NCBI GenBank assembly: GCA_947846985.1
Contig: CANTUZ010000005.1
Span: 49,689,389 to 49,753,388, forward strand
Length of the DNA: 64,000 nucleotides
Direction of reading: 5' to 3'
Source: Fratercula arctica
Taxonomy: Eukaryota; Chordata; Aves; Charadriiformes; Alcidae
Shown: piece by piece, positions 13,033-24,000 of the stretch
Numbering within the stretch: position 1 is the stretch's first letter
Layout: every line of letters starts with the position of its first letter
Program-made: the position numbers and the translations under genes
The notes under the pieces: model-generated
The model's input: only the letters and a program-made list of their open reading frames with translations
What the model was told of the DNA's origin: nothing
The model's database searches: none

Positions 13033-16000
13033 CTTGTGTTAAAGAAAAGGGAAGGAGGTATGCACTGTCCTTTTCCCTACTAATTTTGTGTCAGGACACA
13101 AGTAGCAGTAGCTGTTTCTTCAAATGTATATGTCCTGTAGGAGTAGACATATGCAAAAAGATAAGCATAGTTGAAGAAAAGAGAAGTCACCAGGAACACT
13201 TGTAACTGAGAAATGGTTGAAAATCAGGACTCTTTTTGTCAGTTGTAAATAGGGTGGGTTTATGGCAAAAAAGAAACGGGGTTTGTTGGTATCTTTTGTC
13301 AGACTATTTATTGTTTTTGTTAAGTTCAAAAGTAGTGGCCTGCATAAGTCTGAAACTATTTGAATTGTTGCATAAATCTGTTCCCTTCATGTGCTGAATA
13401 AATCTAAAGGGCTACTTTTGGTTAAATTTTGTTTTTCTAAATTTCTTATGAGCTATCTGGTCTTGAATGGACATATAGTGATTTAGTTATACATACAATG
13501 CTTGCCAGCTTACAATTGTATAATATCTAATTTGTGCCCACATACTTCCTGCCCAAACATCTCTGCTTCTGGATTACTATGCATTAATAGATTTGATGCA
13601 GGGCCCTTGAATATGCTTTCAAATGTTCTCATCTGTTAGTCTTTGCAATCTCTAAATTCTCCCGTTCTCTGCTGTCTCCCCCAAAGAGCCCCCTGGAATG
13701 CTATTGTATTAAATATAATTTCAACAATAGCCACTAGCCCTTGCCACGTGTTATGCCATTATGCTTCTTTCTGATGTATTACGCAAGAGCAAGCATTATA
13801 TAGACTTTGTGCTAGTTAATTGTTATTGCTGTCTGCTACTGTATCACAGTGTGCTGGAAAGCAGATCTTTGCAGAATTAATTTTAGAGGTGGCCATTGTG
13901 GCAAAAGTTACGGTTTTACATTCAAGGGACTTTCCAAAATCCAGGGTGAAGAAATTTAGCTATTGGTTAATTGTGGCTCACAGTGATGTGGAATAACTTC
14001 TTGGTAAAAAAATCAAACTCATCAGTTTTGCTTTAGTTAAAGCCCTGTCTTGTGAAATCACCTTGTGAAAAGATGTGTTGACTGATGGCTGTATGAATTC
14101 ATTGCAGAGCTTCATGTAACTTTCTGTGAAATTCAGTGAGGGGGAAGGTGTTGGAGGTATTTCAAACATACTCTTTTCTTCGTTAGGAGTGTTCAAAGTT
14201 GGTGTCAGTTGCATCGCAGATTTACATGTTGACTTGCTCTTTTAATTGGTGATTGATCCTCTTTTAGACACAAAAATGAGTTTGAGTGACTGCTTATATT
14301 TACCGTACAGGAAAACATTAGTGCTATACATATAAAATGAAATCTGGGGACCTCTTTCCTACCTCTGAATCGTGGAGCACATATAAGGTAGCCGTCTGTC
14401 AGAAAGCCTGAGTACACATTAAAAATAAATATTTCCCTGAACAGTCATAAATAACACTCTTAGCTTTTAATGCATAATTAACATTGAGTATTAGCTAGTA
14501 ACAGAGCCGAATAATTATGGCACATTTTAAGGCTATTTCTGTCTGCTTCAGTCACAAAGTCAAGCAGCTAAAATATGGCCAGCTCTTTGGAGTTTGGCAC
14601 AGTAATTTTTAACTAGAAATTCCCAGTGAGCTCTTTAAAAATCTAATTAGTAACAACCATTAGTGTTGGCGTATTCCTCTGCTTTAGACACTGAATAAGC
14701 ATCATGTTTTCGTAGGGTAAAGTCCTACAGCATACTCAGAATACTAGCTACAATGGTTCGTTTTCCTCTTCCTCCTGAACCCGAGCATCTTAAATTACCC
14801 AGTGGTGTTAAGTGGCTGAATCCAGTTATGAATAACTCCCAGATAGGTACCAGACTACTTTCATGTCCTGATTACCCTGTATGTGACCAGGACACACCAT
14901 CCTGCAGTAAGAGCTGAAAGCCCTCGTTAACTCACATATTCAGTGGGGACCTCTGCTAAGTGGTCTGTTTAGAATAAATGCGCAGGAGAGAACTATTATC
15001 TGAGGCTGCCCATACGAAATCTGACTGAGATTAGGTGAGAAAACTAATCTGGGAGATTAGACAATACACTTACTTTCATGAATTTCTCGTCAGTCTTCTA
15101 CTTGAGCACTTCAATTAGGTCACAATATGCAACCTGTCCTGATTCAAAGGAGCAGACTGCTAGCCACGGTATGACGTAGTGCATGCAAGTATACAATCAT
15201 AGAGCTGATTTTAAAATAAAACCACACAGCTGCATTTGTGGTGATTTACCCTATAAGATGCCTAAATGTTTAATGTGGTGTCTAAATTCATAAGTCTAAA
15301 TTTAAAAGACTTTGTGTGCCTTTGTTTCCTCATTTATAGCAAGGGTTAACTTGTGTGAATGTAGCGGGGTTGACTTGATGTAACATTAGAGAGTTCTTAC
15401 TTTCCAGAGAAAGTTTCAGTAAAAGCAGGACAGAGGGTTGTAGCAAGATGCATGTCTTTACAATTATTTGAACTACGTAACAAAAAAATGTTGCATGCAC
15501 TGAAGAACGATAGGTGCACACCGCATTATATGTAAAGCCAATTTTGTGCTCAATACCTGCATTTTGTCAATACTTTATAAGTAGCTGTCATGATTTGTAT
15601 CATACATGTATATTAGTAGTATATGTCACATTGAGTTTGCAAGTTGTGTACACATTACACGGCATAAGGCCACGGATACCAGTGCAGGTCTAGAAAACAG
15701 GAAATATTTCAAATACTAATTATTTTCTTTTTAAAGTGTTTTTTTTCTGGTGCAGTCAAACAGGACATAGAAAAGAACTTTCAATACTAAATAGAAGTAG
15801 AATACTTTCAAGGTTACTTAGGACTTCTTCCCACCTGCCTTCTCTAGATATAGTAAGTGTTATTAGAAACAATTATCTTCTCTCTTTTAGGATTTAGTCC
15901 TTCAGTGACACAAAGTCTCATTTATTTGTGAGTTTTTAGATTTGTATCAAATAGCAGTTGTCTATTTTGATGACCTTTGGTTCTTAATTGATGAGTTGAC

Positions 16001-19000
16001 TTCCAAAATAATTAGATCTTATTCTGATCTGGCTATATGTAGGATTTTGGGACTATCATGTTACCCTTCCTCTATGTATATATTTCTTTGAGATTTTACT
16101 CCACTCAAATCACTGATGTCTATATGCTTCCAAGGTTGTCAGTTTAGAGTATTCGTTCATCTTCGTTAAGTATAACAAGTGCTATTGGGTCCTTAAAAAT
16201 GGTAATGATAAATCATATTTCTCAGTGTAGTATTACCAGGGGATTTATTCTATATACATCCCTACTACGTAGTTGAACTTTATGTATGTGTAGAAGTGGT
16301 GTCCTAACTGTTTGACATATTAGGACATTGTAGTGAAGAGTTACTTAACACATACTTAGTTTTTGTGATTATTTTTTTTATTTCAAAAGAGTGTTATTTT
16401 CCAGGTAGCCATGTTTTTACACAAGCATATATTATTCTGATTTTTACAGTAAATCCTTGACTATAAGTTTTCTCATGTTCTTTGAAAAGTTTTGAATTGC
16501 CTTCCTTATGTACTCGAAATTTGAGTCACAGGCTGAGTTGCTATTTCCTCACAATGCAAAACTTCAACAGTAAACACTTAGCCTGATGATCAATTCATAA
16601 ATGAACCCACAACTTAGTTCTCTCTCCAAATACAGATCTGTGTACCTTATTTTCCCCTACAGATAAAAAAAGGAAGATAACTTATTTGAGTGTTCCTCTC
16701 TTTTGTCACTTATACTATGCAAAATTTGAAGACAGAGACCATGCCTTACATCTTGTTTTGTCATGTTTTTCCCCCGTCTTTATTGCTGTTCAGTCTGCAA
16801 CCATATTATTTTGTATTTTAGGAAGAGTAAATTTTGAGCCTTGGCAGTACCAGGGTGAATTCGGAACATAAAACCACATTGCCCCTCTTTTTCTAATTGA
16901 GTGATACTTTCGGAAGACACATAAACAAAATCGCTCCAGTTGTCCGTGTTTATAAACGTAATGGCAGCAGAAGGTATTCTGAGAGCAGCAGCTATCCAGT
17001 GCTAACCGGTGCTGTTAGTGCCTGCAGTTTTACAGCTTCCCCACCCCCCGCCCTGCCCCCTGCTTTCTGATACAGAATACAAAGTTCCCTTGAGGAGATC
17101 TTTTGTGGCAGAGTTAGAAAGTCAAGCTCTGGACCATTTTTGAAAGTACTGATTTTCCCTACCTGCTCCGTTACATCTATTCCAACCAGTTTGGTTTTAG
17201 CATGGAAGGTGTCTGAACACTTTCCCTGTTCTCCCTTGAACGTGGCAGCTCATCTGTTTCTTACCACATCCTTGTGTAACTGGAGAAGAGGGCAATGTGT
17301 TTGCCTGAGTTATTATCTGATCTGTTGGCTCTCAGATTGTCTACCTAGGAGTTTTCAATTTTTCCTCCTGTCTCCCGTAATTCCATCACTTAATCTCTTT
17401 ATAGTACGCTTTGTCCTTTCCCTTGCTTTGTTTATCCAGACAGGTGATGGGAGTCACTCCAGCAGGGACACTGCAGACATAATACATCCCAAGTTCATCA
17501 CAGAAGGCTGAGGCAGTGGCCTTGAAAGACATCTACTTCATTTCTGTTCCCTGCTATGGATCCAAGCAATTTTCCCTGCTGTAAATCTCTGTTTGATAAT
17601 GCAATCCAATAACTGATATTTCTGGCCTGAATTCATCCTTGCTGGAAATAGCCCCTTTGCTTTCAGTAGAGCTATTTTAGGGATGGATTTAGCTATCTAA
17701 CTTGTTAAATTATGTTCCTTTCTGTTCCTTGATTTCCTCCATTCCCACAATGTGAAATCTATAGTCTCCTCTCTTGGGTCAGCATTTTATTTTCAATGTG
17801 AAATACAAGTCCTGGCTCCAAGGCAGTGAAAAACCATAGGAAGAGATTCTGTTATATTAAGGATAAATATTAAGTATTTATTTTACCAGGGAGTAGAAGG
17901 AGTTGAATACCGGAAGGTCTACTTTTTTTACCAAAGTGTGTTTTTTACAAGAAGGTGCCAGGCTAAAAATGAGGAAGATTGCATTTATTCAGTGCCATAC
18001 TTTGAATGTCAAGAGACAACAGAAGATCAGGAGGGGAAGGAGGGGAGAAGATGCACGTGGATTCTGCAGCTGACATCCAACAGACCTGAGAGAATCTGAA
18101 TAGTAACAGGGAACTGGCTTACTGAGAGTTATTTATTCCATATAAATTCTTGAGTTTTCATGTCTGCAAAGCTATTTTGCTAGTTCTGCTAATGATTTAG
18201 ATGAGCTTCCTTATTCACAAGGTCTGTTCTATTGCTGCTATGAAAATGTGCTCTAAAAAGGAATGAGTATAATAATGAATCTGCACTTTTATCAGTCCTT
18301 TGAAGAATAGCAGACTATTCAATGCATGTTGGAACACCATTTCTGCATCTGCCTCAAAAGAATTCAAATTTGAGCAGATCAGTTTTTATATTCTGTGCCC
18401 AAAATTCCCATAGATTAGAACAGAGTTGTAACAGCTATCCAGAAAACTATCCAGACTGCTGAGATACCTTCTCGGGTGTCTGAGGCCTCTCTTGTGATTA
18501 GATTCTTTTTGCCGCTTCTGAACAATGCATATGTGAGACATTTGTATCTCACATACATTGCAGTGTCATACATTTGCAAATATAGTAAATGTTAAATCTG
18601 AAGTACATTAAAACTAAATTAAATATTGAAATATTTTATTCAATATTAAAATGAGTAGCTTAAAAAGTATTATGGAAGTGATACAGACCAAAACTTTTGT
18701 TTGTTTGTTTGTTCTTTAATGGTCCCATTCATAGAAGTTAGCTGAGACTGATGGCCCGTAGGATCTGTTTCTGGCTTCATTAGCAACAGTGACAGTCTCT
18801 ACAAAATATAATTGAAGAACTTTGGCACATGAAGATGAAAAGAGAAACACCAATTATTGATACTGTGTCCCTGTGGATAAACTTTTTTCATGTTTCAGGG
18901 CACGAAGTGATCAGTGCAAATGCTTACGATAAAGCATTCTAAAAATGGGGTTACTGCGGGACATGCTGTATTTCCTTGTGTGGTCTTCCTGTGTTAATGA

Positions 19001-19069
19001 CAGCTTTTGAGGGCTTAAAGTGGATGAACTAAACATTGTCATCAGTACAGGCTGTGCAACCAGAGATGA
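13033..19069. other. Intergenic or intronic DNA, possible conserved segment
   Basis: No gene or nameable repeat was found. The largest open frame, 123 codons at 17140-17511 (+), has no recognisable domain and is within chance expectation. About 14400-14700 is dense in short words of homeodomain-site type (gcataattaac, ctaattag, gaataattatgg), low in simple repeats and free of transposon words. This is the texture often seen in conserved noncoding elements, but conservation cannot be judged from one sequence. A short hairpin lies at 18523-18560. Confidence 0.45.
18523..18560. other. Short hairpin, 14-bp stem with 2-base bulge
   Basis: caatg (18523-18527) plus tatgtgaga (18530-18538) pairs with tctcacata (18547-18555) plus cattg (18556-18560). 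The left arm has a two-base bulge (18528-18529), and the loop is eight bases. All 14 pairs are Watson-Crick. It is too short for a typical pre-miRNA, and no transcript context is visible. Confidence 0.7.
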
Positions 19070-19388
19070 AATGAACAGGCCAGGACCGGGAAAGAACTCA
19101 GAAGGAAAGCAAGGATGAAATAGCAAAACTACACTACAAATAGCCAATAAATGTGGTTTGTGTCCTCTTACTTCCTGCTGCCTAGGTACTTGAAGGCTGT
19201 GAGGTGCAAAACATAAGTTCCTAAACAGGGCTTCAGGAAGATCTGGAGAACTGCATATGGCAAATTATTAGAGTCTGTATCAAAATGAAAAGGTCTTGTG
19301 GATAAACACACTGGGGAAGGGCCAGCGTGACTTCTGCAAAGTGAATCACGCTGTACAAACATATTGAAATCATCTGAACGAAGAAGAG
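19070..19388 (+). mobile_element. Ancient CR1 ORF2 fragment, left part
   Basis: A highly decayed piece of a CR1-like LINE coding strand. Recognisable words, in the order expected for the region upstream of the catalytic palm motifs, include 'gatgaaatagcaaaactac' (19115-19133), 'caggaagatctggagaactg' (19232-19251), 'aaattattagagtctgta' (19262-19279) and 'ctggggaagggccagcgtga' (19311-19330). In the family these encode the stretch running from 'elk.eia..l' to 'hGF.k..s'. No frame stays open. It reads on, after an interruption at about 19389-20281, into the fragment at 20282-21090 in the same orientation, so the two are most simply one old element split by a later insertion. The left boundary is approximate and could lie further upstream. 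Confidence 0.6.
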
Positions 19389-19806
19389 TGTGGCTTATAA
19401 CCATGAAACAAAACTAGAGTGAAGCTGCCTTCTGGCTCCAAGGAAGTGGTTTCTTCTGCAAAGAGAGCTGTTGGAATTGTTGCTGGTGGAGGTTACATTG
19501 ACAAGTGCATCTATGTGAAGGCTGTGCCTATCACAAACACAAAGCAAAGAGAAACTGCTGGCCATGTGTCCGTGGTGTGGCCATGAGTCCTGTAGAAGAT
19601 CCCTTTGGTGGTGGTAACTGTCAGAACATTGGCAAGCCTTCAACCATCAGGAGAGATGCTCCTGCTGGGCACAAAGTTGGTCTCATTGCTGCCCGTTACA
19701 TGGGTAGACTGCGTGGAAGAAAAAATGTGCAGGAAAAGGAGAATTAAAGACGCAGTATGGAGTTTACAGAATAATTTTTTTTTTTTTTTTTTTTTTTTTA
19801 ATAAAA
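19389..19806 (+). pseudogene. RPL8: Processed pseudogene of ribosomal protein L8 (uL2), 5'-truncated
   Basis: RPL8 (uL2) is a large-subunit ribosomal protein next to the peptidyl-transferase centre. This copy covers only about the last 120 of some 257 codons, without introns, so it derives from spliced mRNA. The first part (19397-19535) reads 'VKLPSGSK', then 'AVGIVAGGG'. A net loss of about four bases near 19522-19526 shifts the frame. The second part, 19505-19747, contains '[20 protein letters not shown]', 'PFGGGN', '[12 protein letters not shown]' and 'KVGLIAAR', and ends 'VQEKEN' plus a stop. That is the native C-terminus. The final 75 or so codons have stayed open. Several basic residues of the family are replaced (for example C in 'WPCVRG' and YM in 'AARYMG'). 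After the stop, about 27 bases of probable 3' UTR lead to a run of 25 T (19775-19799) and AATAAA (19800-19805). No poly(A) tail follows; CR1 sequence begins at about 19813. Its position inside an ancient CR1 is discussed in the findings. Confidence 0.93.
19775..19799. repeat. Poly-T tract, 25 bases, at the RPL8/CR1 junction
   Basis: A pure T25 run lies between the RPL8 pseudogene stop region and the CR1 3' fragment. It is on the sense strand of the pseudogene, so it is not the copy of a sense poly(A) tail. It may come from a U-rich 3' UTR that later expanded, or from a complex junction. Confidence 0.95.
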
Positions 19807-19812
19807 GGACAT

Positions 19813-20281
19813 GGACCTGTTGGAATGAGTCCAGGGGAGGGCCACAAAGATGATCAGAGGGCTGTAGCACCTCTCCTATGAAGACAGGCTGAGAGAGTTA
19901 GGGTTGTTCAGCCTGGAGAAGAGAAGGCTTCAGGGAGACCTTATTGAGGCCTTCCAGTACTTACAAAGGGGGCCTACAGGAGGGGTGGGGAAGGACTCTG
20001 TATCAGGGACTATAGCAACAGGATGAGGGGTAACAGTTTTAAACTGAAAGAGGGGAAATTTAGATTAGATATTAGGAAGAAATTCTTTGCTGTGAGGGTG
20101 GTGAGACACTGGAACAGGTTGCCCAGAGAAGCTGTGGCTGCCCCATCCCTGGACACGTTGAAGGCCAGGTTGGATGGGGCTTTGATCAGCCTGGTGTCGT
20201 GGAAGGTGTTGCTGCCCATGACAGGGGAGTTGGAACTTAGTCATCTTTATGGTCCTTTCCAACACAAACTATTCTATGATA
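19813..20281 (+). mobile_element. CR1 LINE, 3' fragment joined to RPL8 pseudogene
   Basis: A plus-strand CR1 3' end starting at 'gacctgttggaatgagtcc' and ending with the short tail 'attctatgat' at 20271-20280. It encodes the last ORF2 blocks: the 'fSLEK'-like region in disrupted frames, then, open from 20023, 'FKLKEGKFRLDIRKKFFAV', '[10 protein letters not shown]' and '[16 protein letters not shown]'. In the sister copy at 26521-26957 a TAG stop follows this last block. Here the equivalent bases read gtgtcgtgg, so the stop is lost and the frame runs on into 3' UTR sequence. It begins only a few bases after the AATAAA of the RPL8 pseudogene, in the same orientation. Together with that pseudogene it interrupts the older CR1 around it, so this copy is younger than its host. 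Confidence 0.93.
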
Positions 20282-21090
20282 ATTAAATTTAGCTCCATCT
20301 CCTAAAGGCCTTTATCATGAGAAAGACCTTAAGGAAGCAACGAGCAGGGGAATAAGAAGGGAAGTTCTTGAGTGGGTAGATCAGCGATTTAAACATGGGA
20401 AACACCAGGCAGTAACAAATGATCAGTTCCTTAAGTCTCCAGCGTTGTTCCAAAGGTATTTGTGCTGGGACCTGGGCTATCCAGCATAAATAACAATGTA
20501 CAACTGGTGGAGTAAGAAAGCTTGTTGGTGGTCGTAAATAGAAATACTAAAGTTAAGTTGAGAATTGGAGGAGGATCTTGTAAGTAGGTGCATAATGAAA
20601 TGGCAGATGAAATTTGGTGTAGGTAAAAGTAAATTTTTTCACATGGGAAAAGAAGGTTTTAAAGTTATTTATAAAATGATGAATGCTGAGGTGAGTTTTA
20701 GTAGTCAGAAGCAAGACTTGTGAGGTTATACTATAGGAAGTCCCATGAAAGTATCGGCTCAGTACCTCTGGTAGCAAATCAAAAGAAACAGAAAAACAAA
20801 CTGTTAGGAGTTATTAGAAAACAGATAACTCATTGTGTCACTGTGTAAATCCGGAGTTTGCCCATATCTTGGCTATTTTATATTCCCCTTATCAAGTAAA
20901 TCTTTAATATCTACAAATGTGTCTTAGCTATGAATGGCTAGAGTTTGGCAGATAGTAGGGGGAATATGACATATGATTGCTCATGACTTGTATTCATTCT
21001 GATGAGACCAACTTTTGGCTACTGTGTGAACTAGGCTGGAGCATTAGGGCTGAACCAGTATGACAAATCTCCCATTCTTTTCTTATGGTA
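20282..21090 (+). mobile_element. Ancient CR1 fragment, right part, RT C-terminus to 3' end
   Basis: Decayed CR1 coding strand continuing the element begun at about 19070. Landmarks are 'gtgctgggacctgggctat' near 20462 (the 'G.vLGP.LF' palm block), 'ggcagatgaaatttggtgta' (20602-20621) and the short frame at 20600-20650 reading 'WQMKFGVGKSKFFHMGK'. That frame corresponds to the family's 'KFN..KCKVLHLGK' block. Further 3' are remnants of 'vkkAN..LGiIrk' (about 20770-20820) and the block giving 'HLEYCVQF' in young copies (about 20855-20890). The end at about 21035-21090 carries words of the older CR1 3' tail type, finishing 'ttcttttcttatggta', unlike the attctatga tail of the younger avian copies. 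Stops and indels are frequent. The catalytic aspartates cannot be made out. Confidence 0.75.
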
Positions 21091-24000
21091 CAGTAGAAAA
21101 TATAAATGTCATCTGACTTCTATTTCTACATTGTTACATATTATTCTTAAAATGAGAAGATTAGTTATCTTCAGCATATGTGCTGAGTCCATTCTTCAGC
21201 ATTGCATGTTCATGCATGATAGCATTTAGTATACTGGATTTGGGAGATCCTCTAACAAATCGCCACGTCTAACAAACTAGCATGTTTTACTCAGCATTTT
21301 TTGCCTCTAGACCTAGAAGTATTTGATTCTAGTTTGTGAAAATAATTACATCACACATGCAGATTGTTTAAAAAGATATTTTTCTTCCTTATTTTCCTGT
21401 TTTTATTCGTCTCTTGTTTAGCATCATACTTTTTGTATCTCCATCACACTGTGAGAAAACCCTTTGAAGTGCTCAGCACTTTGAAGGCAGGACAGAAGAT
21501 CAGAAGTTTTGTCAGGTATCTGCTGAGATCTGCCTGTTCAAAAACTGGGGAGTAGTGACCAAAAAACTCGAGGCTTTTACAGAAGTTTTTTGATCCAATC
21601 TGCAGTTAGTTTGCTTTTAGGGGTCAAGAAAGCAACATGCAACACTAACATCAGGTTTAGATTAACAATGTTTTTCTTTAGCTATACGTCTTGTGTGAAC
21701 TAAGGAATGGCAGAGTCACTTTGCACAAAATAAAGTGTAACATGGACCACGACAGGACTGAGACCCATCTGTGACCTCTGCGTACCTTTCATATTAGATA
21801 GTTGAAAACACTAGAACTTTCTGCATGCTGTGTAAAAACTGTTGTTGCTTCCCGAATTGTTTTTCTTTTGTACTGTAAGGCATTTCAGACTCAGCACGTC
21901 TGGTCACTTGGAATAAAATGCATGACAGATCAGACTAGTTAAACTGTTCATTACCAGTGCTATTAATTACAAATGTAGCCTCTTCTTTTCCTTACCTTCT
22001 AAAGCATCCCTATTTTTGTCATTGTCATAGTCATTCATAAATATCTGCTATTTTTAGCAAACAGTTTTCAAGTAATGATGTGAAATGACCCATTGAAAAT
22101 GAGCAATTTATTTGCTTTGCTTATTTGTTATTTGCTGCTTGGGGTATGGCTGGTCTGTACGTCGTATGTTATTAGTTTTGAACAGATGACTGAAAACTTT
22201 TTAATCTCGTGAATGATAAATGTAGTGATGTAGGGTTAACTCTTGTTTTGATTTCCAGGTGTTCTATTTTTCACTTATTTAAGTTCTTATCATATACAGT
22301 TCTTTAAGTATTTCAGTTTAAATGTAAATGCAAAAAAATGGAGATGCACATTTCTTTTACCAGTGATGGATAAGTAGATGAGTGGTAGGGAAGATCACTC
22401 CCAAGGAGGAGACGAGGAAGTTGATGGAATGGGCGAAGTGCGTACAAGACAGGCCATCCACTGAGGGTGTCCTAAACAGTGACAAGATGCAAGAACTCAT
22501 GTTTTGGACTCCGGAGGCTTACTTTTAACAGCTGAGTTTGTACTTTATGTGTAGCGCATTTACACAAGTCCCTGTAGTGCTGATAAGTCATACCAAGAAC
22601 ACGCATACAAAATGCTGTATTTGATCTCCTTTACTTTTACCTTCCCTGTCTTACCTTTTCTTGTCCCCGTTGCTCTCATTTAATATACATCTGTTAAGAG
22701 AATGAGAGTTAGATTTACTTATCAGTTCATTGTTTACTAAATCTGTTCATTTACTTTATCTGGCATATGATAAATACAAGTTTTGGTAGAATATCTGATG
22801 GATATAGAAATCAGAAGACATTTTCTTTTACCCCCTTCTTCTTCTGCTGGCACTAAAGTATATAACAGAGCACCACTTCCATGGGCCTCTTAAAAAACTA
22901 ACTTAATGCATAACAGATTATTGGTGATATGACAGTCTTCAGACACATTACGTTAAATGCAAAATGATAAATTATTCCTCCTTTGCTGTGGAGGAAAGAT
23001 AGGAAATAGACATCAGTATGGCATCGTCAGATGCCTTTTGAGAAAAATCAGTAATTCTACAAAAAATGTAAACATTCAGAGGCAAACTAGGGAAATGAGA
23101 TAAATAAATAAATCACCACTATGCAAGTAATAACTATGCGTATTTTATAGACAGCCTGGAAAGGCATTAAAAAGGGTGTCCTGCATTAGCCATGTTAATC
23201 GACACGATTGAAAGGTTGCTCTGGTTTGCATCTTCTATCCGTATTCCTCCTATTTTGATAGACAGTAATGTTAAAAGTGAATGTCTTTGTGAGATTCTGC
23301 TTGCATTTGAAGCAGTCTTGCACTTTTGTGTCCTGACTCTGAGACTAACATCCTGGCTATCTAAAATTAAGTAAAATTAGTTTTTAAAAAATGTTAAATT
23401 TATGTGTGAAAAAGTGAATGGCATATTAGACCATTTTAAACATGTGGAAATGTGAATAGAGATTTTCACATGTTAACTGAAACTGGCAAATGTGATCGAG
23501 TTGCAGAAGTCTTTTGTTAAAATAGGTTTAATTTAGAAAGAATACTTCCGATAACAAGATGAGTTTGTGCACAGCAGCCCTCTATGGAGAGCTGTACAGG
23601 CCATTGGCTTGTGGAGGGGAAACCGTATGCAGAGATGTCATGATCTTCTGTTATTTCTGTTGAGATGTTCCATGTTGAAACTGTGAATCTGGGATTAGTC
23701 GAGAAGTGAGCTTCCACCTTTCTACCAAAAGAAAGATTACCAAAATGCAAAATCCCTTTCTGTTTGACCTAGAGCCATGTGCTAACTCACAGAAGTGACT
23801 GTGAACCCTCAACCATGTCTTTAGCTGGATGTTTGCATGCTGCCCAGTCCTGGAAAATGGGAGGGAAGAAAACTGCTAGATCAAACAGAAAACTTAGTGC
23901 TAATCCTTTTCTTTGTTCCCTTGGTACACTTCCCCCCCCACCTCCTTCTGTATTCATTGAAGCTGCTGTGCTGTGGCTTCCAATGTGCTGTGCAGGGAGG

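Noticed and set aside
15290..15350. MIR-like phrase 'tttgtttcctcatttatag'
   Set aside because: Only one block of the SINE core matches. No second block was found on either side.
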